Shown: piece after piece, positions 17,412 through 26,263 of the stretch | How the letters are laid out: each line of letters starts with the position of its first letter | Numbering within the stretch: position 1 is the stretch's first letter | NCBI GenBank assembly: GCA_028284665.1 | Contig: JANQRG010000020.1 | Coordinates: 1 to 46,185, forward strand | Origin: Croceivirga sp. | GTDB taxonomy: Bacteria; Bacteroidota; Bacteroidia; Flavobacteriales; Flavobacteriaceae | Length of the DNA: 46,185 bases | Direction of reading: 5' to 3' | Made by a program: the position numbers and the translations under genes | The notes under the pieces: generated by a model | What the model saw: only the letters and a program-made list of their open reading frames with translations | The model's database searches: none | Told to the model about the DNA's origin: nothing

Positions 17412-19028
17412 TTATGTTGATGTTAGCAAGTTAATAGATACCGCGGCCAAATTGGAGTCTGGAAATTTTCTGAATTTATCCGGATCTTGTTCAAAGCCTG
17501 CCTCCTTCAATACCAAATTGAATTCTTCAAGTTCAAGGATATACTGGTCAGAATACCCATGGGTTGCATCATAGGCTGTTGCAGCTGTTTTGCCCAGATT
17601 ATCAGCTACCACTTCCGGTGGAACCGTATGTAGTTCAATAAGGAGCAGCCCGAATTTCTTTAAGTAGGGCGCCCATTTTTTAAAATGTTCTTTTAAGGAT
17701 TCGGAAACCAAATTGTTGTTGATTCGTTTCCCCTGGGTAGCATAGGCACCGGTTGAAGAACTGACCCTAAGTTTTTGGGTGTTCTTGGGCGCTTCCCAGA
17801 TTCGGTTATGATCCAAAAAAGTGCGAACATTCAATAGTTCCTCCAACTTTAAACCATATTTGTGATCAAGGTCGGCGGCCAAAGCTTCCGGATTACCAAT
17901 ATCCCCCCAAATGATTTTAGCCCATATCTCGGCCTGTATCAGGTTTCTTTTTGATACTTCCAACGCTTTTTCATTGAAGTCTACCCCAATCAACAGTAAA
18001 GGATATTCATCAAGCATGCTACCACGCAGTGTCTGGCTTTCGATTACGGAAAACAGGTGCTGTAGAAATGCCCCGTTGCCACAGCCCATATCCAATATGC
18101 CTTTGGGCTGTTCTTCAATGGGTTTGTTGAAAATCGTGATGATAATCTCATCTATGACCTTAAAGTAGGTGGTATGGGCTCCTCCGCTTCCCCATACGTT
18201 CATTTCTCTATCTACATGTTTTTCCAGGGATTCATCAACAGTTTTTTCAAGAACCATTGGATTTCCAAACAATAGATCATCCAGTTTTCGCAATGTTGGA
18301 ATATAAGAAACGGTTACGCCATAGGCACTTGCCCTTTTTGCAAAGAACATCCCTTTCTCCGTAAATTGAAAGGAATCGTTTGATTTGTTGAATAAACCAA
18401 GCGCTGTTAGCATGTCGAGCAATTGTTCAAAATGCTTTGCATTTTCATGGAATTCCTCTGCCTTGAATCGTGTTTCCATAAAGTATTTATGAAACATTCC
18501 GCTCATACCCAAAAGCACTAAAGTGGGGCCAAGTAGTATGCCCTCTATATGATATAATATCTGTTGCTGTATGGCCTTTTCAGAAGGTTTTGAAGAAAGG
18601 CGGATCCCAAAATTATTCTCGTAGTGGTGGTACAGCTTTTTCAGTTTTAAAAAAGGTTCTACCCTAAACTTCCTTGAATGATACTTTTCTGAAAACTGTA
18701 GTAGTTCAACGGCCTCCTTGTACAGGCCAAAATGCTGGAACGCAAATTCTGATGCATCATTTGTAGCAAACAGAACCTCGTCTTTACTGTTATCTACCCG
18801 TTGTGTAAGCCAACCCTGGGAGCAAAGCACTCTTAGGGCCACATTAAGATAGCCATTATTGGCTTTAAAGGTGGAGGTCAATTCATCTAAGGTTGCCGTT
18901 TTCTTTTGTAAGAGGTAATCGGTTATTCCATGTTTTTTCAAGACATAGGCAGAGGGAGCAGTGACAATCCCATCCAAATGACGGAACAATTGACTTCTAA
19001 GCGCAACCTTTTCTTGCTTTGATAACAT
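17412..19028 (-). CDS. SAM-dependent methyltransferase with duplicated N-terminal module
   Basis: Protein of 538 residues. The methyltransferase domain begins at about 308, with motif I ILDMGCGNG (311-319), then LLLIGVDFNEKALEVSKRN for the acidic SAM-ribose site. The N-terminal part contains two similar modules: residues 18-95 open HLDGIVTAPSAYVL and 160-230 open HIEGILLGPTLVLL, each followed by helices and a winged-helix-like end (ATNDASEFAF, FTEKGMFFAK). This layout resembles AprA-type methyltransferases of polyketide loading modules, which I suggest only tentatively. It is a single gene with its own terminator; no polyketide or peptide synthase is in the window. Substrate unknown. Confidence 0.8.
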   Translation of the reverse strand: MLSKQEKVALRSQLFRHLDGIVTAPSAYVLKKHGITDYLLQKKTATLDELTSTFKANNGYLNVALRVLCSQGWLTQRVDNSKDEVLFATNDASEFAFQHFGLYKEAVELLQFSEKYHSRKFRVEPFLKLKKLYHHYENNFGIRLSSKPSEKAIQQQILYHIEGILLGPTLVLLGMSGMFHKYFMETRFKAEEFHENAKHFEQLLDMLTALGLFNKSNDSFQFTEKGMFFAKRASAYGVTVSYIPTLRKLDDLLFGNPMVLEKTVDESLEKHVDREMNVWGSGGAHTTYFKVIDEIIITIFNKPIEEQPKGILDMGCGNGAFLQHLFSVIESQTLRGSMLDEYPLLLIGVDFNEKALEVSKRNLIQAEIWAKIIWGDIGNPEALAADLDHKYGLKLEELLNVRTFLDHNRIWEAPKNTQKLRVSSSTGAYATQGKRINNNLVSESLKEHFKKWAPYLKKFGLLLIELHTVPPEVVADNLGKTAATAYDATHGYSDQYILELEEFNLVLKEAGFEQDPDKFRKFPDSNLAAVSINLLTST

Positions 19029-19287
19029 TTTTAGCGAAGTATTTTCTTACTTAAAGATACGGTTAAAGGAGATCATGGGCTGAATAACCAATAAATTAAC
19101 AAATTGGTAACTACGCTTTTTAAAAAGGCGTTCACACCCTACACTTGAAAAAGCAACGTAGCTAAGTTTCTTGCGGTAGAATTTTCGGCATTTTCCGGCC
19201 TTTGAATGGCTGTACACCTGGAGGTAATGAGGTTTTGTCACTACTTTTTGGTACTATGTTCTTCAAGGGTTTGCGTGTTGTAAGCCC

Positions 19288-19944
19288 TCAACCGTTCCAT
19301 TCCAAAAAGAACTGTTCCAGATAATCCAACATGAATTGGTGACGGTTCTCTGCTATTTTTTTGCCCGTTTTCGTATGCATTTGTTCTTTAAGCAATAACA
19401 ATTTCTCATAGAAATGGTTAATAGTCGGGCTTTTGGAGTTTTTATAGGCTTCTTTATCTAAGTTAGGATTTGGAGCAATCTCAGGATTATACAGTTGTCT
19501 ATTTTTAAACCCGCCATAATTGAATGCCCGGGCAATACCAATAGCCCCAATAGCATCTAACCGGTCTGCGTCCCGCACCACCTGTAGTTCCGGGGAATCA
19601 AACCGTGCTTTTTGACTGGGATCCAGGGAGTTCTTGAACGAAATATTTCGAATAATTTGTGTTACATGCACGATAGTATCCGTAGCTATTCCCAGGGAGC
19701 GTAAGAAAGCTGTGGCCTTTTCCGGGCCAAGAGATTCATCGCCGTCATGGAACTTGGGATCCGCAATATCATGGAGAAGCGCTCCGAGGCGTACTACCAT
19801 CAGGTCTACTTTCTCCTCCTTTGCGATCAGAAGGGCATTGTTCAAAACTCTTTGGATATGAAACCAATCATGACCTCCTTCCGCGTTTTTCAGGGTGTCT
19901 TTTACAAAAGCTTCGGTTGCTGCTATGATCTGCAGTTCAGTCAT
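19288..19944 (-). CDS. HD-domain phosphohydrolase (YedJ-like)
   Basis: Protein of 218 residues. It has the metal-binding pattern of HD hydrolases: HDWFHIQRV (His25, His29), LLHDIAD (His58, Asp59) and the later VRDADRLDAIG aspartates. The arrangement and length match the YedJ/YpgQ group, several of which hydrolyse nucleotides, though the substrate here is unknown. Its ATG overlaps the stop codon of the upstream acyltransferase in an ATGA-type junction (19941-19944), so the two are probably translationally coupled. No membrane segments are present. Confidence 0.87.
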   Translation of the reverse strand: MTELQIIAATEAFVKDTLKNAEGGHDWFHIQRVLNNALLIAKEEKVDLMVVRLGALLHDIADPKFHDGDESLGPEKATAFLRSLGIATDTIVHVTQIIRNISFKNSLDPSQKARFDSPELQVVRDADRLDAIGAIGIARAFNYGGFKNRQLYNPEIAPNPNLDKEAYKNSKSPTINHFYEKLLLLKEQMHTKTGKKIAENRHQFMLDYLEQFFLEWNG

Positions 19945-20675
19945 AGTATTTCAATTCCTTTCTTTATGGCTGCCTCTGTTCTTGCAATGATCTCTTCAGG
20001 CTCGCCCATATTGGGAATAGGGGCATGCACCTGAAAATGTAAATGCGCTCCAAGTCCCATAGGAAATTTGCCATAACGTAGTAATTTCCAGGAATTATTA
20101 ATACTTATCGGAACCACCAATGCCGAGGGAGCATTTTGCAAAAGTGTCTTCAACCCCATCGGTTTAAAGGGCTTAGGTCGACCATCCCGGCTCCGCGTAC
20201 CTTCCGGAAAGATAACGGCACTTCTGTTATGTGTTTCGATGTATTGCCCCAGCACTGCAATCTGTTGTAACGCTTGCTTCGCATCCTTACGATCAATAAG
20301 GACTGACCCCCCATGTCTTAAATTAAAGGAAACACTAGGGATACCCTTACCCAATTCTTTCTTACTCACAAACTTGGGATGATGTTTACGCATGTACCAA
20401 ATTATAGGAGGAATATCGTACATACTTTGATGGTTTGTGGTAATAATCAGGGGCTTATCCGTTGGAATATCATGTGGATTTCTAAACGTATATCGGGTCC
20501 CAAGCAAATTGGTACAACGCATTATGAACCAATTTAAAATGCTTACAGTTCGTGTATGGGCTTGATAGCCCAATACCTTTAAACAGAACCATTGGATAGG
20601 GTGAAAAAGAGTGAGTGTTACCCCAAAACAAATGACGTAGAGTAATGTTATTGGGTAGGATACTAGTTTCAGCAT
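19941..20675 (-). CDS. plsC: 1-acyl-sn-glycerol-3-phosphate acyltransferase
   Basis: Protein of 244 residues that adds the second acyl chain to lysophosphatidic acid in phospholipid synthesis. The catalytic NHX4D motif is NHQSMYD, and the glycerophosphate-binding FPEGTRSRDG block is intact. A hydrophobic N-terminal stretch (about residues 4-35) anchors it to the inner membrane. The ATG at 20675 is preferred over a GTG at 20696, because the latter lies in the terminator of the upstream bacilliredoxin gene. It is coupled to the downstream HD hydrolase by a four-base overlap. Confidence 0.92.
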   Translation of the reverse strand: MLKLVSYPITLLYVICFGVTLTLFHPIQWFCLKVLGYQAHTRTVSILNWFIMRCTNLLGTRYTFRNPHDIPTDKPLIITTNHQSMYDIPPIIWYMRKHHPKFVSKKELGKGIPSVSFNLRHGGSVLIDRKDAKQALQQIAVLGQYIETHNRSAVIFPEGTRSRDGRPKPFKPMGLKTLLQNAPSALVVPISINNSWKLLRYGKFPMGLGAHLHFQVHAPIPNMGEPEEIIARTEAAIKKGIEIL

Positions 20676-20687
20676 GGAACAAAAGTA

Positions 20688-20716
20688 AAAAACCACCTGT
20701 GATGAGGTGGTTTTTT
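20688..20716 (-). terminator. Terminator after the bacilliredoxin gene
   Basis: AACCACCT pairs with AGGTGGTT around GTGATG, with A- and T-runs on both sides, so it can work in either direction. It ends the bacilliredoxin transcript on the minus strand, and the acyltransferase starts 13 bases further on. Confidence 0.88.
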
Positions 20717-20742
20717 TCTGTAAAGTAAATTTGATAAAGTAC

Positions 20743-21159
20743 CTAGCAATGCTCGTTATAGGCTTCCATTAAGTTTTCTGCAATCATCTCCGCAGGACGT
20801 CCCTCAATATGATGGCGTTCTATCATATGCACCAATTCCCCGTTTTTAAACAATGCCATACTGGGCGATGACGGAGGAAAAGGAACCATATGTTCCCTTG
20901 CAGTGTTTACCGCTTCGGTATCCACCCCGGCGAAAACAGTAACTAAATGGTCTGGCTTTTTAACGTTTTGAAGGCTCATTTTAGCACCAGGTCTGGCATT
21001 CGCTGCGGCACAACCACAAACTGAATTCACAACCACAAGGGTAGTTCCTTGCTCTTTTAGGGCATTTACAACCGCTTCACTTGTATATAGCTCTTCAAAA
21101 CCTGCACCGGCCAGGTCTTGTCGCATTGGTTTAACCAATTCTTCTGGGTACATAGTCAA
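20743..21159 (-). CDS. BrxA/BrxB family bacilliredoxin
   Basis: Protein of 138 residues, normal for the family. The active-site CGC motif (Cys48, Cys50) lies in VVNSVCGCAAANARPG, and the C-terminal part has the family block FPPSSPSMALFKNGELVHM. Bacilliredoxins remove bacillithiol from mixed disulfides on proteins in bacilli; in Bacteroidota, where bacillithiol also occurs in some members, a similar role is plausible. A perfect -7 box TATCTTTG lies on the minus strand at 21174-21181, 14 bases upstream of the start, and a terminator follows the gene, so it is a single-gene transcript. Confidence 0.92.
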   Translation of the reverse strand: MTMYPEELVKPMRQDLAGAGFEELYTSEAVVNALKEQGTTLVVVNSVCGCAAANARPGAKMSLQNVKKPDHLVTVFAGVDTEAVNTAREHMVPFPPSSPSMALFKNGELVHMIERHHIEGRPAEMIAENLMEAYNEHC

Positions 21160-21173
21160 AATTTTTAGTATAA

Positions 21174-21181
21174 CAAAGATA
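21174..21181 (-). promoter_or_regulatory. Promoter -7 box of the bacilliredoxin gene
   Basis: Minus-strand TATCTTTG matches the Bacteroidota TAnnTTTG consensus at every fixed position. A convincing -33 TTTG at the usual distance was not found, so only the -7 element is called. Confidence 0.55.
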
Positions 21182-21249
21182 GTGCATTTGTCGGTTTTAG
21201 CCCTAGGTTCTTAACACGGTGTTGGCGCTTTCTTTGTACTGCAAAACAG

Positions 21250-21257
21250 TATCTTTG
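21250..21257 (+). promoter_or_regulatory. Promoter -7 box of the TerB-DnaJ gene
   Basis: TATCTTTG matches TAnnTTTG exactly and lies 20 bases before the ATG at 21277. A TTTG at 21233-21236 is too close to be a normal -33 element. Together with 21174-21181 it makes a compact divergent promoter region. Confidence 0.55.
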
Positions 21258-21276
21258 CGCTTCCAAACCGGGAACA

Positions 21277-22017
21277 ATGATTAAATGGATAGCCGCTGTC
21301 TTCGGATTTTTTGTACGGGGTTTTGCGGGCGCTATTATTGGGTTCTTTATTGGAAGCCTCCTGGACGGGTTGTCTTCGGGCCAGAGGGGTGGCGCACGTC
21401 CGGTATGGGGCGATTTTGGAAGGCCGGAGGTCACTCCCGCAGACTTTGAACTTAACCTCCTTTCCCTTTGTTCTATTGTTATAAAAGCAGATGGTTCTGT
21501 GAGTCAACGCGAACTTGATTACGTACGCCAGTACTTTGTAGGGACCTATGGTAAAGAGAAGGCTAACGCAATTTTCAGAACGTTCAATGAGGTAATAAAG
21601 AAACGGGAGATATCAGCGCAACGAATTTGCAGCTATTTGAACCAGCGTACGCGTTATGAGGTACGATTACAACTGTTGCACTTTCTGTTTGGAATTGCCC
21701 AATCCGACGGTCAGGTAAGCGCTGCAGAATTGAATAAATTAAATCAGATAGCCGGTTTTTTGCGAATAGGGAACTATGATTTTGAAAGCATCAAGGCGAT
21801 GTTTTTCAAAGCCGCTGACCAGGCCTATAAAATATTAGAGATCGAGAAGTCCGCAACGGATGATGAGGTAAAAAAAGCGTATCGAAAAATGGCGAAGAAA
21901 TACCATCCGGACCGTGTCGTGACGCAGGATGAGGCCATTAAGAAAGGAGCGGAGGAAAAATTTAAGCAGGTGCAAAAGGCGTATGAAACCATTCAAAAAG
22001 AACGAGGGATGGTGTAG
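21277..22017 (+). CDS. TerB-like/DnaJ membrane co-chaperone (DjlA-like)
   Basis: Protein of 246 residues. Residues 1-30 form a membrane segment with glycine spacing ([20 protein letters not shown]). A TerB-like helical domain follows (about 57-178, with two related halves containing [10 protein letters not shown] and [10 protein letters not shown]). A C-terminal J-domain spans 182-245 with [19 protein letters not shown] and the essential HPD at 210-212. This order is that of DjlA-type proteins, which present DnaK to membrane-proximal clients. It is alone, with its own promoter box, and no dnaK lies nearby. Confidence 0.9.
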   Translation: MIKWIAAVFGFFVRGFAGAIIGFFIGSLLDGLSSGQRGGARPVWGDFGRPEVTPADFELNLLSLCSIVIKADGSVSQRELDYVRQYFVGTYGKEKANAIFRTFNEVIKKREISAQRICSYLNQRTRYEVRLQLLHFLFGIAQSDGQVSAAELNKLNQIAGFLRIGNYDFESIKAMFFKAADQAYKILEIEKSATDDEVKKAYRKMAKKYHPDRVVTQDEAIKKGAEEKFKQVQKAYETIQKERGMV

Positions 22018-22074
22018 TATCTTCCTTAGTACCTGATATTCACTCAGAAAATAAATAAACGTAAAAACAACATC

Positions 22075-22659
22075 ATGGGCGATTTTTGGTTCTACATTAA
22101 GCTTGGGTTTGATCACGTGCTCGATTTTAGTGCATATGACCATATTCTTTTTTTAGCTGCTTTGGCAATACCTTTTTCCTTTAAAGACTGGAGAAGAGTT
22201 GTGATTTTGGCAACAATTTTCACTATTACCCACTGCACTTCACTGGCCTTATCCGTTTACAACCTGGTATCCATAGAGGTAGGGCTAATAGAATTTCTAA
22301 TACCCGTAACCATAGCTATCACAGCCTTACTCAACGTGTTTTGGGTAGTTAAGAAGGGAAAAACAGGAGGGGCAGGTGCTGTTGAACTGGCCACGGCCTT
22401 TTTTGGCCTTATCCACGGTTTCGGTTTTTCCAATTACTTCAACATGTTGATGGCAGAGGAGCCGGAGAAACTTACACCACTTTTAGGTTTTGCTACCGGA
22501 ATAGAGTTTTCTCAGGTGGTCATAATTTTAGCTGTTTTGATCGTAGGAAGTTTTATTAAGGGCACTATGAAGGTCAAAACGGCCAATTTTACACTTGTGG
22601 CATCGCTTTTGATCGTTGTAATTACAATACCCATGTTGTTACAGACGTTTCCTTCTTAG
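22075..22659 (+). CDS. HupE/UreJ-type membrane protein
   Basis: Membrane protein of 194 residues with about six hydrophobic helices. The opening GFDHVLDFSAYDHILFL and the TITHCTSLALS and LIHGFGFSN blocks, with conserved histidines, match the HupE/UreJ_2 family. Some members are nickel or cobalt permeases of hydrogenase and urease loci. No hydrogenase or urease gene is near, and in Bacteroidota this family is often found alone, so metal transport is only a suggestion. Confidence 0.82.
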   Translation: MGDFWFYIKLGFDHVLDFSAYDHILFLAALAIPFSFKDWRRVVILATIFTITHCTSLALSVYNLVSIEVGLIEFLIPVTIAITALLNVFWVVKKGKTGGAGAVELATAFFGLIHGFGFSNYFNMLMAEEPEKLTPLLGFATGIEFSQVVIILAVLIVGSFIKGTMKVKTANFTLVASLLIVVITIPMLLQTFPS

Positions 22660-22723
22660 TCCTGATGCGTTAATTTTATTCAAAAGGGTTGTAGGGGATA
22701 GGTAAAGCAGGTATATTAGAATA

Positions 22724-23164
22724 ATGAAGGTGACCAAACAGGAAAAATATGACAGGGCGTATTTGCGGATGGCACGGGAGTGGGGAAAGCTGTCGTATTG
22801 TAAACGTAGGCAAGTAGGGGCCATTATTGTTAAGGACAGAATGATAATTTCAGATGGCTACAACGGAACGCCTACAGGATTCGAGAATTATTGTGAGGAT
22901 GATGAGGGGTATACCAAGTGGTATGTTCTACATGCGGAAGCGAATGCCATCCTGAAGGTTGCAGCCTCGACTCAATCAAGTGAAGGGGCTACTTTGTACA
23001 TTACATTGTCGCCCTGCCGGGAGTGTAGTAAATTAATACATCAGGCGGGGATTACCCGAGTGGTCTATCAGACCGCCTATAAAGATAATTCGGGACTGCT
23101 CTTTTTGGAACGTGCGGGGGTGGAATTACTTCACCTGCCCATTGCGGAAGAGCTGGCCCAATAA
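22724..23164 (+). CDS. dCMP deaminase family protein
   Basis: Zinc-dependent deaminase of 146 residues. The catalytic HAEANAIL (His and Glu) and the zinc-binding PCRECSKL cysteines are both present, in the order and spacing of dCMP/ComEB-type deaminases, which make dUMP for thymidylate synthesis. The extended insert between residues 45-60 (NGTPTGFENYCEDDEGY) is usual for the dCMP group rather than for cytidine deaminases. The S41 peptidase starts 6 bases after its stop, so they are probably one transcript. Confidence 0.9.
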   Translation: MKVTKQEKYDRAYLRMAREWGKLSYCKRRQVGAIIVKDRMIISDGYNGTPTGFENYCEDDEGYTKWYVLHAEANAILKVAASTQSSEGATLYITLSPCRECSKLIHQAGITRVVYQTAYKDNSGLLFLERAGVELLHLPIAEELAQ

Positions 23165-23170
23165 ATTGCT

Positions 23171-24796
23171 ATGAACAAAAAGCACACATATCTATGGCCT
23201 TCAGTGCTGGCGTTAGCCGTTGCCCTCGGCATTTTTATCGGGGGGAAACTGCATTTCAATGATACCCCGGAAAAACTGTTTTCAACCAACTCCAAAAAAG
23301 ATAAACTCAACAGATTAATTGATTATATCGACTATGAATATGTAGATGATATTGATACGGATAGCATTGTAGATGTTACCGTAAACAACATATTGGATAA
23401 GTTGGATCCGCACTCCGTTTATATTCCAAAGGAGCAGATGGCCGCAGTTGAAGAAAACATGAAGGGAGATTTTGTAGGGATAGGAATACGATTCAATAAA
23501 TTCCGGGATACGGTTACGGTAGTACGTGCTATAAAAAATGGACCCAGCGATAAAAAGGGAATAAAGGCCGGGGATAAAATTTTAATGGCGGATGGGGATA
23601 CCTTATTCGGTAGGCGAATGCCTAACAGTAGATTGGTCAGTAAATTAAAAGGAAAAAACGGCACTAAAGTTGCCTTGACCATCTACAGGAAATCAGAGCA
23701 ACGGATTTTTGATGTGACCGTAAAACGCGATGTGGTCCCTATACGAAGTGTTGAAGCCCGGTTTATGCTTACCAGCGAAATGGGATATCTCAAGATTAAC
23801 CGTTTTGCAGAATCCACCTTTAAAGAATTCAAGGAGGCACTATGGGCGCTTGAAAAGAACGGGGCAAAAAAGTTAGTATTGGACTTGCGGGATAATCCCG
23901 GGGGGTATCTGGGAATCGCTGAAAAAATGGCGGATGAATTTCTCGAAGATGGAAAGCTCATTCTTTTCACAAAAAATAAAAAAGGAAAGGTGAGTAAGGT
24001 ATATGCCACCAACCGAGGGACCTTTGAAAACAAACCCGTTTATGTATTGATCAATGAGCGTTCCGCTTCGGCTAGTGAAATAATAGCAGGTGCTCTTCAA
24101 GATAACGATATTGGAACGATTGTTGGACGCAGGTCTTTTGGGAAGGGACTGGTGCAACGGGAAATGGACCTTGGCGATGGCTCTGCAGTACGCCTCACGG
24201 TATCACGATACTACACTCCTACCGGGCGCTCTATTCAGCGGCCCTATGAAAATGGGAATGAGGACTATTATCAAAAATTTATGGATCGTTATCACAATGG
24301 CGAACTGATATCCGTAGATAGCATAAAGGTCGCAGACTCCTTAAAATTTGTTACGCCCAAGGGAAAAGTGGTCTATGGCGGTGGCGGGATAATTCCGGAT
24401 GTTTTTATCCCGATTGGCACTTTAGATGAAGAGCGTGTAGAAAGTTTGGATTCATCCGGCTACTTTTCAGATTTTATTTTTCGATTCCTTGAATTGGATA
24501 GGAGTAGATTTGCGAACTACCCCCGAAATGAATTTGTAGAAGAATACAAGGTAGACGATATTATCTTTGAACGCTTCATTGATTATTTGCTTAATCGAAA
24601 CATAAAAATGGATTTTTATGCCAACGAGCGGAAGATAAAAACGTACTTGAAGGCCAATCTGGCGGAACAATTGTATTCGCCTAACCTTGCAGGACAACTT
24701 AAGGCAGCCCACGATAAGATGCTTGAAAAGGTGATAGAATTGGACAGAATAGCCGTAGAGGCATCGATACCCGATCAGCTACGATCTTTTAACTAA
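23171..24796 (+). CDS. S41 family C-terminal processing peptidase
   Basis: Protease of 541 residues with an N-terminal signal anchor (about 8-25), so it acts in the periplasm. A PDZ domain covers about 95-185 (GIGIRFN, GPSDKKGIKAGDKIL). The S41 domain has DLRDNPGG and SASASEIIAGAL; Ser300 and Lys325, 25 residues apart, match the Ser-Lys catalytic pair of Prc/CtpA proteases. A C-terminal extension of about 150 residues follows. It is probably co-transcribed with the deaminase and overlaps the stop codon of the convergent small membrane protein gene. Confidence 0.93.
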   Translation: MNKKHTYLWPSVLALAVALGIFIGGKLHFNDTPEKLFSTNSKKDKLNRLIDYIDYEYVDDIDTDSIVDVTVNNILDKLDPHSVYIPKEQMAAVEENMKGDFVGIGIRFNKFRDTVTVVRAIKNGPSDKKGIKAGDKILMADGDTLFGRRMPNSRLVSKLKGKNGTKVALTIYRKSEQRIFDVTVKRDVVPIRSVEARFMLTSEMGYLKINRFAESTFKEFKEALWALEKNGAKKLVLDLRDNPGGYLGIAEKMADEFLEDGKLILFTKNKKGKVSKVYATNRGTFENKPVYVLINERSASASEIIAGALQDNDIGTIVGRRSFGKGLVQREMDLGDGSAVRLTVSRYYTPTGRSIQRPYENGNEDYYQKFMDRYHNGELISVDSIKVADSLKFVTPKGKVVYGGGGIIPDVFIPIGTLDEERVESLDSSGYFSDFIFRFLELDRSRFANYPRNEFVEEYKVDDIIFERFIDYLLNRNIKMDFYANERKIKTYLKANLAEQLYSPNLAGQLKAAHDKMLEKVIELDRIAVEASIPDQLRSFN

Positions 24797-24996
24797 TCAT
24801 CCTTCAATTTTTGTGCGATCTTTTTAGACGCTGCATAAATCAACAAGACTACTATAGCACATAAGGAGGCCATGATCCCAATACAGGCGATCAGACTGTC
24901 TCCCTGGAAAGGATGGTTAAAGTCCAACTGCGTTACGTTAAATATGATCAGTCCAAAGGCCAGTATGATGAATATAATTATGAATTTCTTGCTCAT
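24793..24996 (-). CDS. Small two-helix membrane protein
   Basis: Protein of 67 residues with two hydrophobic segments (about 4-20 and 37-56) and a charged C terminus ending KLKDD. No family recognised. It follows the MarC gene by 12 bases and is probably in the same transcript. Its stop codon overlaps the S41 peptidase stop on the other strand, sharing the bases CTAA at 24793-24796. Coding is supported by its position in the operon and its membrane-protein composition. Confidence 0.65.
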   Translation of the reverse strand: MSKKFIIIFIILAFGLIIFNVTQLDFNHPFQGDSLIACIGIMASLCAIVVLLIYAASKKIAQKLKDD

Positions 24997-25008
24997 TTTG
25001 TAGCTATT

Positions 25009-25590
25009 TTAAAACAATTGGTTGGCATTGGTGGCAAACAGCTTTACCGCAATAGCCATTAATATTACACCAAAAACCTTTCGTATTATTCCGAGACCAT
25101 TTTTTCCTAAAACGCTTTCAATCTTTTTTGAAGATTTCAAAACGATATACACAAAGATCATATTGATAAAAATCGCAACGATGATGTTTGCTACATGATA
25201 TTCCGCCCTAAGTGATAATAAGGCGGTTAGGGTACCCGCTCCTGCTACCAGCGGAAAGGCAATAGGAACAATAGAAGCTGTTTCAGGCTCATCATCCCTA
25301 AATAGTGGTATTCCCAATACCATTTCAACCGCAAGAAAAAAGATTACCAAAGCACCTGCCACTGCGAAAGAGTTGACATCTATTCCAATTAAATGCAGTA
25401 TGCGTTCTCCTACAAAGAGAAAAGCCACCATAATTAATACGGCAACAAGGGAAGCCTTTTCCGATTGAATATGGCCCACTTTACTGCGCAACGAGATAAT
25501 AACAGGGACACTACCCAGAATATCGATTACCGCAAATAGGATCATTGTAGCGGTGATTATTTCTGTAAAATTCAATGTCATCATTTCCAT
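25009..25590 (-). CDS. MarC family integral membrane protein
   Basis: Membrane protein of 193 residues with six predicted helices. The opening TATMILFAVIDILGSVPVII and the LVAGAGTLTALLSLRAEY block match the MarC (UPF0056) family. Despite the name, the family is not shown to confer multiple antibiotic resistance, and its function is unknown. The start may be the third codon-Met (MTLNF) rather than the first. It leads a two-gene unit with the small membrane protein downstream. Confidence 0.88.
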   Translation of the reverse strand: MEMMTLNFTEIITATMILFAVIDILGSVPVIISLRSKVGHIQSEKASLVAVLIMVAFLFVGERILHLIGIDVNSFAVAGALVIFFLAVEMVLGIPLFRDDEPETASIVPIAFPLVAGAGTLTALLSLRAEYHVANIIVAIFINMIFVYIVLKSSKKIESVLGKNGLGIIRKVFGVILMAIAVKLFATNANQLF

Positions 25591-25693
25591 CTAAAAATTC
25601 ATGCAAATGTACGTTCTAATTTGAGGAATTGGATGCCGGTATAACCAAGAATTTCAGTCAATCGTAGTACCTTCGCATTAGACAAATTGTTTG

Positions 25694-26263
25694 ATGATCC
25701 AGATAGGCAAAACCCTGATCTCAGAGGATATATTAGAAAACAACTTTGCTTGTAATCTAACCGCTTGCAAAGGGGCTTGCTGTGTGGATGGGCAATCCGG
25801 AGCACCTTTGGAACCGGAAGAAACGGAAATACTTGATTCCCTGTTTGAGCACGTTCGCCCTTTTCTTCGACCAGAAGGGATACAGGCCATAGAATCCCAG
25901 GGAAGTTTTGTAAAGGGGGAGGACGGGGAATGGGAAACACCTCTGGTGAACAACGAAGAGTGTGCTTATGTTATTTTTGATGATCAGGGTATTGCCAAAT
26001 GCGGCTTGGAAAATGCGCATAACAATGGCGCTACAACATGGAAGAAGCCTATTTCCTGTCATCTATACCCGGTTAGGATCAAGGAATATTCGCAATTTAC
26101 AGCGGTAAATTATCACCAATGGCATATCTGTGATCCCGCTTGTAGTCTTGGAGATGCTCTGCAATTGCCGATCTACAAGTTCGTGAAAGAGGCATTGATC
26201 AGAAAATTTGGAGAAGAGTGGTATGCCGAATTGGAAGCGGTTGCAAAAGGTACGGTCAAATAG
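25694..26263 (+). CDS. DUF3109 family protein, probable Fe-S protein
   Basis: Protein of 189 residues. The start is the ATG at 25694; a TTG directly before it is in frame but adds only one residue. Many cysteines are spaced as in DUF3109: CNLTACKGACC near the N terminus, then single Cys in EECAYVIF and AKCGLEN, CHLYPVRI and CDPACSLG near the C terminus. Such clustering suggests bound Fe-S clusters or zinc. Function is unknown. A -7-like TACCTTCG lies upstream at about 25669-25676. Its 3' end overlaps the convergent kinase gene by 8 bases. Confidence 0.88.
   Translation: MIQIGKTLISEDILENNFACNLTACKGACCVDGQSGAPLEPEETEILDSLFEHVRPFLRPEGIQAIESQGSFVKGEDGEWETPLVNNEECAYVIFDDQGIAKCGLENAHNNGATTWKKPISCHLYPVRIKEYSQFTAVNYHQWHICDPACSLGDALQLPIYKFVKEALIRKFGEEWYAELEAVAKGTVK

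Noticed and set aside
19029-19287. A 64-residue frame on the minus strand (19047-19241) and a near-palindrome at 19113-19131
   Set aside because: The frame has no domain, signal or membrane pattern and is rich in basic residues without structure. The palindrome has no T-run, so it is not called as a terminator.
22075-22659. A nickel permease of a urease or hydrogenase locus
   Set aside because: The family fits, but no urease or hydrogenase gene lies nearby, so only the family name is given.
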